A stretch of 64,000 nucleotides of DNA, taken from assembly GCF_003149675.1 (NCBI RefSeq), contig NZ_LWMS01000020.1, positions 143,816 to 207,815 on the forward strand. The letters run 5' to 3'. Position numbers and translations under genes: made by a program. The stretch's first letter is position 1, and each line of letters starts with the position of its first letter. Shown one piece after another: positions 10,419-20,882 of the stretch. The stretch is from Methanosphaera cuniculi (lineage in GTDB: Archaea; Methanobacteriota; Methanobacteria; Methanobacteriales; Methanobacteriaceae). The notes beneath the pieces were generated by a model, which saw nothing but the letters and a program-made list of their open reading frames with translations, made no database searches and was not told where the DNA came from.

Positions 10419-13400
10419 CTAATTACTCTTTTTCATATATTCAATTTTATTTTTAAGCATGTTTTCATAATCTTTTATTATTTTTTCAACTCGTTTTGCA
10501 TATGTATGCTCATTTATAACATCAGGATTTACAGGCTCACGTTTAATTGCTTCTTTTATCTTCTCATTTAAATCCATCTTATCTTCATATACTAAAACTT
10601 CATCTTTAAATAGATTTTCAATTCCTTTTACATGATCAGTTACGATTGTTGCTCCACATGCAAGCCCATCAAATATACGATTTGATATAAATCCCTTCTT
10701 ACGCATATCATCCCAATGATCATTTAGTAGAACATCTGTTGATGAGTATGCTCTGTATAATTCTTCATTTGGAATATAGTTATCTTGAATATATCTCTCA
10801 TCAAGTATTCCTTCCCAGTTATTTCCATATATTTTAAGATCATAATCTGTTGGAAGTAGATCTTGCAATATTCGTCTGTAGGTCATACGTGAATTTCCAA
10901 CAAAAAGTAATTGTGATTTGTATTCTTCATCATATAGTCTGTGGAATCTCTGTGGATTTGTACATTGAAGTAGTGGTTCTACATCTGTTGATATAACAGG
11001 TTTGATCTTATTACACCAGTATTCTGATGCTATGTATACTTTATCAAAACTATCATATTCTCCTACACTCAGACGATTTGGATGTGATATGTTCCATTCA
11101 ATGTTATACTGGTATGGCTTTGGAGTATATGAACTTACACCACGAAGTACTAATACAATGTCATATAATGCATCCTTATTTGTTTGCCAGTCATCATGTA
11201 GTTGTAATTTGGCTGGATATCCTTGTTTGTTAAATTCTTTTTGAAGCTCTACTCCAAAATGGTAATCTCCCCAGTGATGTTTATTATCACTTTTTGGTGT
11301 TGGTATTTTGATAATTACACGTGTTTTATCTGTTAAATCTTTAAGTAGATTTATTAGTTGTTCTGCACGATTTTTATAGGTATGATTTTTAAGTACTATG
11401 TATTGTAGTTCTTCAACTTTTGCATGTGCTAAGTCTGGATTATTTAGGTATAAATCTAGTTGTTCATCTAGTGATTGTTTATCTGTAAATGTTGGTATTT
11501 TATTTCCAAATAATTCCTTAATTCCAATTTCTCCATTTGTTATAACAAGTTTTCCCATTGCAAGTGCATCAAATACACGACTATTAACAGATGATGGAGC
11601 ATCAGTTAAATCTGTTGCATCATCAAGCACTATTTTTGTTGATGCATATACTGCTGGCATCTGAGAGTATGGTACATATCCTTTATTATAGTCATTAAAC
11701 TTATCATAACGTGACCATGTTTTACCATAAATATTAAAACTATATTCAGACTCATCAGGTTGTAGTATTTTAGTTATTTCTCGTTCATCATGCCAATCAT
11801 TTCCTGCAAACGCATAATCACAGATATATTCATCTTTAGCTTTCACATTCATATTAAATAAGTCTGTATTTGTAGCTTCTGGAAATAGTATTGGTTCATA
11901 TCCTGAGTTGTCTATTATATGATGAATACTTCGACTATTTGAACATAGTATCATATCAAATGATTCAAAGTATGGCTTATTTAACCACCATTCAGGCCAA
12001 TTTAGTATCCATGCTATTTTTATGATCATGTCATTTTCTGTTTTTATTTTATCAATATCATAACTATTAAGTAGTGATATGAGAATATCTACATCATCAT
12101 CTAGTTTAAATGGATCATCTGTATCATTTTTAGATTTAAAATCTATAATGTAGCCTTGTTTTCTTAGTTCATTTGCAAGTCCTTGTGCTATGAAATAATC
12201 CCCTACTGCTGCATTTTCTCCTTTTTCCATTGTGATAAATGTTATTTTAAGAGGATTTTCTGTAAAGAAGTTGTTTTTATTAATTTTATCATTTAGCACT
12301 TTTTGTTTTAGCCATTTGTTCCATTTACGTGCAAAGATATTTTTATTGTTTTCATGTTGTGTTTTTATTAGTCCTTCTATTATGTTTTGTTTTGTTGCAT
12401 GACGATAATGGTATGCTGCAGAATCTGATGTGTAGATGTTTTTATATCCCATTGTATGTAATCTTAATGATAAGTCTACTGCTTCATATTCATATTTGAA
12501 GTCTTCATCAAATCCTCCCACATCTGAAAATAGTTGTCGTGATATCATCATAAGTGAGCCTGTTATTGCTGGTGTTTGGTATGTTTCATGTTGATTGAAT
12601 TTATAGGCTTTTCCATCATTATATGAATATGGGAGTATGTATCCATTTTCTTGTTTGAATTTTATTCCTGCATGTTGTATTTTGTAGGATTTTTCTTTGT
12701 GTGATTGCATATGACTTAAGTCTGGATATATTAGTTTTCCACCAACTACTCCTACATCAATATTTGTTAGTTGTGTTTGCATGAGGTGATTTAGCCATCC
12801 ATCTAGGAGTTCTATGTCATTATCCATAAATACTACATATTCACCATCAACTTCTTTTACTGCTTTGTTATATGCTTTTGCAAGTGTTTCATTGATTTTA
12901 TTTTTTATTACTTTAAAGTTGTATTTAGTGCTTAGTTTATCTATTATTTCAGGTGAGTTGTCATTTGAATCATTTTCTATTATTGTCACATCATAGTTTG
13001 GATAGTCTGTTGATTCAAAAAGTGAGTTTAGCTGGTTTTCTATGTATTTTTCCCCATTATGATTAAGTATTATTATTGATACTTTTGGTGCTTTTTCATC
13101 AAATTTAGGATAATTTTGTGCAATTATATCTGTTGCTATTGCTATTTTAACTTCATGTTTATCCATTTGGCTAAAGTAGTACTTGGAAATGTAGCCCATA
13201 TCTTTACCTTTGGTTATGTAGTGATATAGTGGGTTTATATCTCCTATTTCATCTTTGTATTTATACATGTAGTAGTTGTTATCAAAGTATCTTGATGGAT
13301 TTTTATGTTCTTTATATCCTTGATAGACATAGTGTTGTGCTGGTGTTTTTAGGGAGTGTTTTACATCTTCATATTTTTCAAGGTAGTAGTCTTCATCAAA

Positions 13401-14855
13401 TAGTGTACTTTTTTCAATTACTTCTGCTTGATGATCTAGTTCTTCTTTTGTTTTTTGTATTTCATCAAGTTGTTTTCTTGTTTGTATTGGTTGTTTGTTT
13501 TCACGTTTTCCACATGTTAGGTAGTGATAATATGGATTTGGTGTGGTTGTACTTATTTCAGGGTTTGTTTGTTGGTAGTATTGTGTGTTAAATATCTTAT
13601 TTGGATTGTATTTCTGGTTTGCTCCTGTTAGTATGTAGTGTTTTATTAATTCATATGTAGGAGTGTTTGGATCTTGTTTTGTTTGTTTTATGTAGTATTC
13701 ATCATCAAATGTATTAGAGTTATATATGGTTTCTATTGTTTCATTAAGTTGTTGTGGTGATATATCATATTTGGTTTGTGCATCATCTTGTTTTATTACA
13801 TAGTGTATTAGTGGATTTACTTGTGTATCTTCTTTTAGGTATTTTTGTTTGTAATATTGTGTGTTAAAGTCATTTGATGGGTTTAGATCATGTTTATATC
13901 CAATGTATATGTAGTGCATTAGTGGATCTATTATTGTATTTTTAAGTTGTGGTATTTGTTTGTAGTAAAAATTAGAGTCAAATAGATTATTTTCACGTAT
14001 TATTTTAATTGCATCATTTACATCATCTGGTGTTATTTGATTTGTAGTTTTACGATCTTTATTTAGGTCATATAGTACGTGAAATATTAAGGGGTTCATT
14101 TTACTTTCTGCTACATCATCATATTGCATGTAAAATTCTGTGTTAAAGTATTCTGATGGGTTAAGATTATGCATATATCCTACATCTATATAGTGATCAA
14201 GTAGGTTGCTGTTTTTTTCAAATGCATATGGATAATTTTGATTATAATATTCATCATCAAATAGATTATCTTCTTCAATTATTTGTTTTGCCTTATTTAT
14301 ATCTTCTTCTGTTAGTTCATTTTTTGTTTTTTTAATGGATGTTGTCTTGTTTTCATTATATAGTGTCTTTATGTTTTCATTAGTTTTTATGAGCTTTTTC
14401 ATATTTTGTTGACTTTTTTCATTAAGGTATTTAATTTTACTGTTTATATCCATACTTCTTTGTGCTATATCTTTGTTTTTTGATACAATGAGCGTACCTT
14501 TTTCATATTTCATGATCTCTTTTTTATCTATTGTAAGATCTTCAATATCACGTGGTTTTTCAGATTTTTCTTCCTTAAATTCATATAAAGCATAATATAT
14601 TAGTGGGTTTATCTGATAGTCTGAAAGTTCTTTATGCTCATTTATGTATTTATCATTATCAAATTGGGCTGATGGATTATATCCCTTTTTATATCCTAAT
14701 GTTAAGTAATGTTCAAATAATTCATCCGTATCTAAGTTATCTTGATAGTGTTGTTTGTAGTAGTTTTCATCAAATAGTTTATTTTCAACTATTATCTTTT
14801 TTGCCTTTTTTAGTTTCTTTTTATCTAGTTTTCTAATCAGTTGTAATTGATCCAT
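10419..14855 (-). CDS. Giant three-module glycosyltransferase with N-terminal FDxxYY repeats
   Basis: A 1478-residue protein. Residues 1-570 hold five copies of a 70-90 residue unit, each with two half-motifs (FDxxYY, then HYxxxGY..NPSxxF(D/N)xxYY, then NPLxHY). The copies begin near residues 27, 188, 287, 378 and 478, with a charged coiled segment after the first. Residues about 590-850 are a GT2 catalytic domain (VSIIILNHNGEKYIENQ, with MDNDIELLDGW as the DXD-like site, and a late ED-type YEYEAVDLSLRL). Residues about 870-1175 and 1182-1478 are two GT-B, CgeB-like domains, each ending in an SRVFDALAMG or NRIFDGLACG block. No signal peptide or membrane helix is seen. It probably builds a surface glycan or teichoic-acid-like polymer on the cytoplasmic face. 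The sugar is unknown. Confidence 0.85.
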   Translation of the reverse strand: MDQLQLIRKLDKKKLKKAKKIIVENKLFDENYYKQHYQDNLDTDELFEHYLTLGYKKGYNPSAQFDNDKYINEHKELSDYQINPLIYYALYEFKEEKSEKPRDIEDLTIDKKEIMKYEKGTLIVSKNKDIAQRSMDINSKIKYLNEKSQQNMKKLIKTNENIKTLYNENKTTSIKKTKNELTEEDINKAKQIIEEDNLFDDEYYNQNYPYAFEKNSNLLDHYIDVGYMHNLNPSEYFNTEFYMQYDDVAESKMNPLIFHVLYDLNKDRKTTNQITPDDVNDAIKIIRENNLFDSNFYYKQIPQLKNTIIDPLMHYIYIGYKHDLNPSNDFNTQYYKQKYLKEDTQVNPLIHYVIKQDDAQTKYDISPQQLNETIETIYNSNTFDDEYYIKQTKQDPNTPTYELIKHYILTGANQKYNPNKIFNTQYYQQTNPEISTTTPNPYYHYLTCGKRENKQPIQTRKQLDEIQKTKEELDHQAEVIEKSTLFDEDYYLEKYEDVKHSLKTPAQHYVYQGYKEHKNPSRYFDNNYYMYKYKDEIGDINPLYHYITKGKDMGYISKYYFSQMDKHEVKIAIATDIIAQNYPKFDEKAPKVSIIILNHNGEKYIENQLNSLFESTDYPNYDVTIIENDSNDNSPEIIDKLSTKYNFKVIKNKINETLAKAYNKAVKEVDGEYVVFMDNDIELLDGWLNHLMQTQLTNIDVGVVGGKLIYPDLSHMQSHKEKSYKIQHAGIKFKQENGYILPYSYNDGKAYKFNQHETYQTPAITGSLMMISRQLFSDVGGFDEDFKYEYEAVDLSLRLHTMGYKNIYTSDSAAYHYRHATKQNIIEGLIKTQHENNKNIFARKWNKWLKQKVLNDKINKNNFFTENPLKITFITMEKGENAAVGDYFIAQGLANELRKQGYIIDFKSKNDTDDPFKLDDDVDILISLLNSYDIDKIKTENDMIIKIAWILNWPEWWLNKPYFESFDMILCSNSRSIHHIIDNSGYEPILFPEATNTDLFNMNVKAKDEYICDYAFAGNDWHDEREITKILQPDESEYSFNIYGKTWSRYDKFNDYNKGYVPYSQMPAVYASTKIVLDDATDLTDAPSSVNSRVFDALAMGKLVITNGEIGIKELFGNKIPTFTDKQSLDEQLDLYLNNPDLAHAKVEELQYIVLKNHTYKNRAEQLINLLKDLTDKTRVIIKIPTPKSDNKHHWGDYHFGVELQKEFNKQGYPAKLQLHDDWQTNKDALYDIVLVLRGVSSYTPKPYQYNIEWNISHPNRLSVGEYDSFDKVYIASEYWCNKIKPVISTDVEPLLQCTNPQRFHRLYDEEYKSQLLFVGNSRMTYRRILQDLLPTDYDLKIYGNNWEGILDERYIQDNYIPNEELYRAYSSTDVLLNDHWDDMRKKGFISNRIFDGLACGATIVTDHVKGIENLFKDEVLVYEDKMDLNEKIKEAIKREPVNPDVINEHTYAKRVEKIIKDYENMLKNKIEYMKKSN

Positions 14856-15033
14856 GAATATTAAACCCCTGAAATGCTGTTTATTTGTGTAAATCTATTG
14901 TTTTTGAAAATCCTTAATTTTAATTAGTAATTATATTTGTTGATTATTAAATATATAATAATTTTAAATGACAAAAATAATTAGCATAATAACATAATTG
15001 AATAAAAAAATTTTTGATAGGAGTATATTTTAG

Positions 15034-16263
15034 TTGACACAAACTGATGAAAATAATAATGACACATATAAAATATGTGATGAATGCTTACATAGAATAT
15101 ATCCAAATGCTCAAAGACGTGCAAATGCAACAATACCATTAATAGATGAAGATAAAGGTGAGGTATGTAGTCTTTGTAATAATATACTACTTCATAAAGA
15201 TCTTATTTTTGATTTAGTAGAACGAAAACTTAACATGCTAAATATTACATTTGATACATGTCAAATTGCAAGTGTAATAGCAGATAAACAAATGCTAAAA
15301 ACAGAACATCAAATACATAAACTAGCACCATACTATGGAAAAAACAATCTACGAAACCAACTTAAATATGAAATGTGTGAAATGATAGAAAAAAAATTAC
15401 ATAAAACTATAGATCATAAAAATCCAGAAATTGTCATCATGATAAAAGCACGAAGTAAACCCTATGATAATGCACCACATAAAGAAGTTAGTGGAGTTAA
15501 CATATTTATCGATGTAAATCCACTCTTCATTGAAGGACGCTACAATAAATTAAAACGAGGAATACCACAAACTAAATGGCCATGTAGCAATTGTAAAGGA
15601 CGAGGATGTGAAGAATGTAACTTCACAGGACAACAATACCCAGACACAGTTGAAGGTCTAATTTCACGTCAAATATTACCATTAACACAAGGTAGTGAAA
15701 CTAAATTTCACGGTTCAGGACGTGAAGATATTGATGTATTAATGCTTGGTAAAGGACGACCGTTTGTAATTGAAGTAAAAAGACCATTTAACAGACAAAT
15801 TGATCTTGATGAACTAGAACATCTTGTAAATGAAAATTCAGATGGAAAAATACAAATACACAATTTACACTTTACAGATAAAGAACGTAAAGGAACAATA
15901 AAAAACAGTTCAACTGAAAGCTATAAGGTATATGAGGCAATAGCAGAATTTGAAAATGGAGTTATAAGTGAAGATATCCAGAAAATACTAAAACTAAAAC
16001 ATATACATCAACGAACTCCACAACGTGTAGAACATAGACGAGCAGATCTAATTCGTGAACGTGAAATATATGATATACAAGTAGAACGTATGGGTAGTTG
16101 TAAACTTAAACTTATAATTAAATGTCAAGGTGGACTTTACATTAAAGAGTTAATATCAGGTGATGATGGACGAACAGAGCCAAGCATAAGTAGTATAACA
16201 GATAATAATGCAGTATGCTCACAACTTGATGTTATAGATGTACATATTCCAGAAGTTGAATAA
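15034..16263 (+). CDS. pus10: tRNA pseudouridine synthase Pus10
   Basis: Archaeal enzyme that makes pseudouridine 54 and 55 in the T-arm of tRNAs. The N-terminal part has a zinc site (CDECLHRIYP and CSLCN). A second zinc knuckle (CSNCKGRGCEEC) lies near residue 190. The catalytic block GREDIDVLMLGKGRPF contains the catalytic aspartate, and the C-terminal part ends the synthase fold (GGLYIKELISGDDGRTEPS). A 409-residue length is normal. The start is TTG with AGGAG upstream. The gene stands alone between a divergent glycosyltransferase gene and a long spacer. Confidence 0.95.
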   Translation: MTQTDENNNDTYKICDECLHRIYPNAQRRANATIPLIDEDKGEVCSLCNNILLHKDLIFDLVERKLNMLNITFDTCQIASVIADKQMLKTEHQIHKLAPYYGKNNLRNQLKYEMCEMIEKKLHKTIDHKNPEIVIMIKARSKPYDNAPHKEVSGVNIFIDVNPLFIEGRYNKLKRGIPQTKWPCSNCKGRGCEECNFTGQQYPDTVEGLISRQILPLTQGSETKFHGSGREDIDVLMLGKGRPFVIEVKRPFNRQIDLDELEHLVNENSDGKIQIHNLHFTDKERKGTIKNSSTESYKVYEAIAEFENGVISEDIQKILKLKHIHQRTPQRVEHRRADLIREREIYDIQVERMGSCKLKLIIKCQGGLYIKELISGDDGRTEPSISSITDNNAVCSQLDVIDVHIPEVE

Positions 16264-17053
16264 GGAAATGTTATATTCATCTTTAGAATAACTATTCTTT
16301 ACACACTTCATTTTTTTATTGATCTTCATATATTCTTATACACATACTTTTTTTATCACCATAGTAGAAAAAAATAATTCTTATCTTAACATAAAATAAA
16401 AATTAACGTTATACTTATAAACAATAAAGATAATAAATATTATACAATATTAAAACATAGACTAGTAAATTGATTAGAAAAATTTATTCTAGTTAATTAC
16501 AAAGTTTCTTTTTATGAAATAATTTTTCAGCAATCGTGCTATATTCAATAAAAAGACTATTAAACATGAGGAAAAACTTAATAGAAAACTAACTAAAAGC
16601 TATGTTTAATTACAAAAAATAATACAAAATTTCTTTCTTATTTGATAAAAAAAAGACTACTCATAAAAAAAAAGATAAACTCTTTAATTTATACCATTAT
16701 AGAGAAGATATGAGATAATTTTTTTTATTTTAAGCTATAAAACTTTAGAATTATTTAGTATTCTTAACTATTTTAGAAAAATAGAACATTTGATAAAAAA
16801 ATTTTGTTTTATAATATAAAAAAAAATAATTAGCAAATAAAAATTAAAAAAAAACCTAAAAAACAAACCTAAAAAATCAGAAAAAAAGAAACTGTAAAAA
16901 AAAAATAAGAGTATAATTTTAGATGAAAACCCATGAAAAAACCTATAAAAACCTACAAAATGGGGAAAAAGATAAATTTAATCTTTAAAAATTTACAGTG
17001 CTAAGAAAATTTCTAATTAAAAATAAAAAAAACATTATAGTTGAGATGATAAG
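16264..17053. other. 790-bp spacer upstream of the L21e operon
   Basis: This is a long AT-rich spacer with no ORF above about 30 codons. I searched by eye for cloverleaf-like GC-rich blocks and found none. The last 150 bp are A-rich and must carry the promoter of the L21e-RpoF transcript. No repeat or RNA gene can be supported. Confidence 0.4.
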
Positions 17054-17344
17054 ATGAGAAAATCAAAAGGATTAAGAAGCCGATCAAGATACAAACTTAA
17101 AAAAAGTATAAGACCAAGTCGTGCAAATCCAATATCAAGAAAAATACAAGTATTTGAAGATGGAAACAAAGTACACATAATAATTGATTCAAGTATCCAA
17201 AAAGGACAACCACACCCAAGATTCCACGGTAAAACCGGAAAAATCGTTGGACAAAAAGGAAAAGCATACCTTGTAGGTATCAAAGATGGAAACAAACCAA
17301 AAGAATTAATTATAAGACCAGAACATCTTAAATTACAAGAGTGA
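17054..17344 (+). CDS. rpl21e: 50S ribosomal protein L21e
   Basis: Large-subunit ribosomal protein of archaea and eukaryotes. The N-terminus is basic ([17 protein letters not shown]). The SH3-like barrel shows [16 protein letters not shown] and ends [12 protein letters not shown] 96-residue length is normal. Its stop overlaps the first possible start of rpoF. Confidence 0.97.
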   Translation: MRKSKGLRSRSRYKLKKSIRPSRANPISRKIQVFEDGNKVHIIIDSSIQKGQPHPRFHGKTGKIVGQKGKAYLVGIKDGNKPKELIIRPEHLKLQE

Positions 17345-17709
17345 TTATGATGATTGGAAAAAAAGTCATTGATACAGAACCAATAACAATATCTGAAGCA
17401 CGTGAAATTCTAATGCAAAAAGTAGAAGAAAAAGTGGATGAAAACAACGAAATCGATGGCCACCAATTTACATATGAACAAAATCTTACAATTGACTACG
17501 TCAATAAATTCGCACTGCTAGATGCTGAAGATGCAAAAGAACTAAGAGGTAAACTCGAAGAATTCATCACTCCACGTCAAGCTGTGAAAGTTGTAGATAT
17601 ACTTCCTGAAGATCTTGATGATCTAAGACTTATATTTACAAAAGAAAGAGGAAACATTGAAACAGATGTACTAGAAAAAATCTTAGATCTTGTAGATCAA
17701 TACAGATAA
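17341..17709 (+). CDS. rpoF: RNA polymerase subunit F (Rpo4)
   Basis: Stalk subunit of archaeal RNA polymerase that pairs with subunit E (Rpo7), like Rpb4. The core matches the family: [63 protein letters not shown]. Three starts are possible: GTG at 17341 (overlapping the L21e stop) and ATG at 17347 or 17350. The GAGTGAT just before the ATGs could be the ribosome binding site, so a later ATG is plausible. It forms an operon with L21e. Confidence 0.93.
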   Translation: MIMMIGKKVIDTEPITISEAREILMQKVEEKVDENNEIDGHQFTYEQNLTIDYVNKFALLDAEDAKELRGKLEEFITPRQAVKVVDILPEDLDDLRLIFTKERGNIETDVLEKILDLVDQYR

Positions 17710-18007
17710 GATTAAAATTTTTACATCTTTCTTACTACTTCTTTTTTTTTATAAAAAACTACTTTTACCAATTTAACTTTAACTATTTACTTATTTTAAA
17801 TACAATTACTTTTAATTTAAATAACATTAACATAATTAACTAATAATTTAACAAATCATATCTATTAAAATTCTCTTTTTAACTAGAAACTTTGAAGTTT
17901 TTTTAAACTTTTATCCACATAGCTTGTAATAATATGATATAATTATATTTAAAATATTTAAAAAAAACGTTATAATATAAAAAAAACTATAGACTAAAAA
18001 AGAGAGA
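17710..18007. other. 298-bp spacer between rpoF and ksgA
   Basis: No ORF is seen here. In many methanogens a DUF655 gene lies between rpoF and ksgA; this spacer holds no recognisable remnant of it. The spacer should hold the ksgA promoter. Confidence 0.4.
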
Positions 18008-18841
18008 ATGAATAATATTATGCCAAATAATACAAAAGAAATACTAGAAAAATATAACATCCGCCTTGATAAAAACAAAAGCCAAAACTACCTAGTAGAT
18101 AATAATAAACTTGAAAATATTCTCAAAAATGCTGATATACAACCTGATGAAACAATACTTGAAATAGGAGCAGGAATTGGAACACTCACAATACCAATGG
18201 CAAAAAAAGCAAAAAAAGTCATAGCAATAGAAAAAGATCCATTAATAGCAGATGTACTAAAACAACGTCTGATACGAGAAAAAATAGATAATGTAGAACT
18301 AATCAAAGGCGATGCACTAAAAATAGACTATCCACCATTTGATAAAGTAGTATCAAATCTACCATACCAGATATCATCACCAGTCACATTTAAATTACTT
18401 GAATATCCATTTAAAAAAGCAGTACTTATGTATCAACTAGAATTTGCAAAAAGAATGCAAGCAAAACCTGATACACATGAATATTCCAGGTTAACTGTAG
18501 GATTATACTTTAGATGTAATGCAGAAATTATTGATACACTCCCACCACAATCATTCATACCACAACCAAAAGTTAACAGTGCAGTAATTAAACTAACACC
18601 AAAAGAAAACATAGATCTACCACCATTATTTGATAATGTAATACGAGCACTATTCCAACATAGAAACAAAAAAGCACGTAAAGCTCTAATACAATCTGCA
18701 CATGAACTAAAAACAGATAAAAAACAGCTAAAAAAACAGCTAAATATGATAGATGATCCACTACTAGATGAGAAAGTATTTAAACTTACACCTGAGGAAA
18801 TACTTAAAATTACACAATTAATAGGAGAAATAATACAATGA
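18008..18841 (+). CDS. ksgA: rRNA adenine dimethyltransferase KsgA/Dim1
   Basis: Dimethylates two adjacent adenosines in the 3'-terminal hairpin of 16S rRNA during small-subunit assembly. The Rossmann methyltransferase motifs are intact: SQNYL near the start, ILEIGAGIGTLT (motif I), VIAIEKD, and the NLPYQISSPV catalytic motif IV. The C-terminal helical domain is complete. The 277-residue length is normal. The start has only a weak GAGAG upstream. The next gene overlaps it by 4 bp (ATGA). Confidence 0.96.
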   Translation: MNNIMPNNTKEILEKYNIRLDKNKSQNYLVDNNKLENILKNADIQPDETILEIGAGIGTLTIPMAKKAKKVIAIEKDPLIADVLKQRLIREKIDNVELIKGDALKIDYPPFDKVVSNLPYQISSPVTFKLLEYPFKKAVLMYQLEFAKRMQAKPDTHEYSRLTVGLYFRCNAEIIDTLPPQSFIPQPKVNSAVIKLTPKENIDLPPLFDNVIRALFQHRNKKARKALIQSAHELKTDKKQLKKQLNMIDDPLLDEKVFKLTPEEILKITQLIGEIIQ

Positions 18842-19431
18842 AATATGACACAATAGAATATAATGAATGTAGTGAGGTATATCCACCAGCTGAAGATACA
18901 TTCTTACTAATTGATAATCTTAAAATAAAGCCTGATAATAAAGTACTTGAAATTGGTACAGGAACTGGAATTGTAAGTATAAAAGCAGCACAAAATGGGG
19001 CAAAAGAGGTAGTATCTGTAGATATTAATTCACATGCAATAGAATGTGCAAAAGAAAATATGAAATTAAATAATATTACAAACATGAAAGTAATTGAAAG
19101 TAACTTATTTGAAAACATAGATGATAAATATGATGTAATACTATTTAACACACCATATTTGCCTGTTGAAGAAGATGAACATGATCCTGATGATGATTAT
19201 GCAAAAGCATGGGATGGAGGAATAGATGGACGAAAGACAATAGATCTATTCTTAAAACAAGCAGGAGAATATCTTAAAGTTGGTGGTGTTATACAACTTG
19301 TACAATCATCACTCAGTAATAATGAAAAAACATTAGATTATCTTAATAATAATGGATATGAAGCAGAAATAGGTGCAATTGAACATCAATTCTTTGAAGA
19401 TATTACATTAATAAATGCTTATAAAAAATAG
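18838..19431 (+). CDS. HemK/Mtq2-family protein glutamine methyltransferase
   Basis: Class I SAM methyltransferase of the archaeal/eukaryal Mtq2 type, which methylates the GGQ glutamine of release factor aRF1. SAM site: VLEIGTGTGIVSIKAAQ (residues 37-53). The catalytic motif reads NTPYLP, where the family norm is NPPY; Thr for Pro is a small departure and the Asn that contacts the substrate is kept. The ATG overlaps the ksgA stop, so the two are translationally coupled. 197 residues is normal. Confidence 0.88.
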   Translation: MKYDTIEYNECSEVYPPAEDTFLLIDNLKIKPDNKVLEIGTGTGIVSIKAAQNGAKEVVSVDINSHAIECAKENMKLNNITNMKVIESNLFENIDDKYDVILFNTPYLPVEEDEHDPDDDYAKAWDGGIDGRKTIDLFLKQAGEYLKVGGVIQLVQSSLSNNEKTLDYLNNNGYEAEIGAIEHQFFEDITLINAYKK

Positions 19432-19501
19432 TAGAAAAAAATGTTTTTAAAATTAGATTATTTTTTTTATTCTTTTGGTGGATAATTAAAGGTATATAAA
19501 A

Positions 19502-19542
19502 AAAAGGAAAGATGAAGATTATTACTTTCTAATTTTCCTTTT
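19502..19542. terminator. Bidirectional hairpin between convergent genes
   Basis: AAAAGGAAA (19502-19510) pairs with TTTCCTTTT (19534-19542), with an inner GAAAG/CTTTC extension. T-runs lie on both strands. It sits between the convergent methyltransferase and transporter genes. Confidence 0.5.
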
Positions 19543-19584
19543 ATTGTTAAACTTCTAATACTCTATTTTTTTTTAATTTCCTAT

Positions 19585-20859
19585 CTATATTGATAGATTT
19601 GGGAATATTGATGTTATAATTAGGATTATTACGAGTATTGTAATTACTATTGTTATTGTCCATGCTATAACATTATACCATTTTTTATTTACATAATCTC
19701 CCATGATTCTTTTATCGTTAATTATCATAAGCATTAATACTAGTATTATTGGTAGTATTAGTCCATTTATTACTTGTGAAAATAGTAATATTGTTGATAG
19801 TGGTATGTTTGGTATTAGTATTACTATAGCACAGATGAATATTAATCCTGCATATAGTCCATGAAATACTGGTGCTTCTTTGAAACTTTTTGATATTCCT
19901 GTTTCAAATCCTAGACTTTCACATACATAGTATGCGGTTGATAGTGGTAGTATGATTGCACTAAAAAGTGATGCATTAAGAAATCCTATAGCAAATAGTA
20001 TTCCTGCATATTTTCCTGCTACTGGTACTAGTGCATTTGCTATGTCTTGTACATTTGTTACTGGTACTCCAGTGTTAAATATTGTTGCAGCACATGCTAG
20101 TAGTATAAATAGTGCTACAATTCCTGTTATAATAGGTCCTAGTATTGATTCAGCTTGTGAGTATTTAAGTTCATCACGACTTACTCCTTTTTCTACTACT
20201 GATGATTGGAGATAAAATTGCATCCATGGTGCTATGGTTGTACCAATAAGTCCTACTACCATTACAATGTATGGTGTATTGTATTCAACGTGTGGTATTA
20301 TTGATGCTTCTACTTGACTCCAGTCTGGATTTGCCATGATTCCTGCTATTATATAGGATATGTAAATTAATGATAATACTATGAATATTTTTTCTACATT
20401 TTTATAGTTTCCTTTTATTACAAGTAGCCATATGATTATTGCAACTAGTGGTACTGTTATTAGTGATGGTATTCCAAATATCTGGGATGATACTACAATT
20501 CCTGAAAATTCAGCAAGAGTAGTTCCAAAGTTTGCTATGAGTAAACATATCATGATGAACATTGTTAGTTTTACACCAACCTTTTCACGTATCAGGCTTG
20601 CTAGTCCTTTTCCCGATATTATTCCCATTCGTACTCCCATCTCCTGAGCTATGATGAGTGAAAAGATCATTGGTATAAATGTCCATATAAGATTATATCC
20701 ATATTCAGCTCCTGCTAGGCTGTATGTAAATATTCCAGCTGAGTCATTATCAACTAGTGCTGTTATTAGTCCAGGTCCTAGTACTGTTAGAAACATTAGA
20801 ACTGATGCAACTTTTGGATGAGTTGCAAATCTTGTTTTTATTCTATCTTTTATTGTCAA
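19585..20859 (-). CDS. NRAMP-superfamily divalent metal transporter, atypical metal site
   Basis: Integral membrane transporter of the NRAMP (SLC11) superfamily with about 11 membrane helices over 424 residues. Helix 1 begins GPGLITALVDNDSAGI, where canonical Mn/Fe transporters have GYMDPGN. Helix 6 reads TTIAPWMQFYLQSS, where the canonical form has the metal-binding MPH. The thioether ligand is therefore missing and a harder ion such as Mg2+ is a reasonable guess. The start is TTG behind GGGGGG. The gene lies 23 bp downstream of a detached MgtE_N/CBS protein on the same strand, which supports a link to Mg2+ or Mn2+ balance. The substrate is an inference. Confidence 0.85.
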   Translation of the reverse strand: MTIKDRIKTRFATHPKVASVLMFLTVLGPGLITALVDNDSAGIFTYSLAGAEYGYNLIWTFIPMIFSLIIAQEMGVRMGIISGKGLASLIREKVGVKLTMFIMICLLIANFGTTLAEFSGIVVSSQIFGIPSLITVPLVAIIIWLLVIKGNYKNVEKIFIVLSLIYISYIIAGIMANPDWSQVEASIIPHVEYNTPYIVMVVGLIGTTIAPWMQFYLQSSVVEKGVSRDELKYSQAESILGPIITGIVALFILLACAATIFNTGVPVTNVQDIANALVPVAGKYAGILFAIGFLNASLFSAIILPLSTAYYVCESLGFETGISKSFKEAPVFHGLYAGLIFICAIVILIPNIPLSTILLFSQVINGLILPIILVLMLMIINDKRIMGDYVNKKWYNVIAWTITIVITILVIILIITSIFPNLSI

Positions 20860-20882
20860 TGTAATGCTAACCCCCCACTAAT

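Noticed and set aside
16264..17053. The long spacer as a site for tRNA or other RNA genes
   Set aside because: No GC-rich cloverleaf-like block, GTTCRA-type T-loop or conserved hairpin could be found by eye in this AT-rich stretch.
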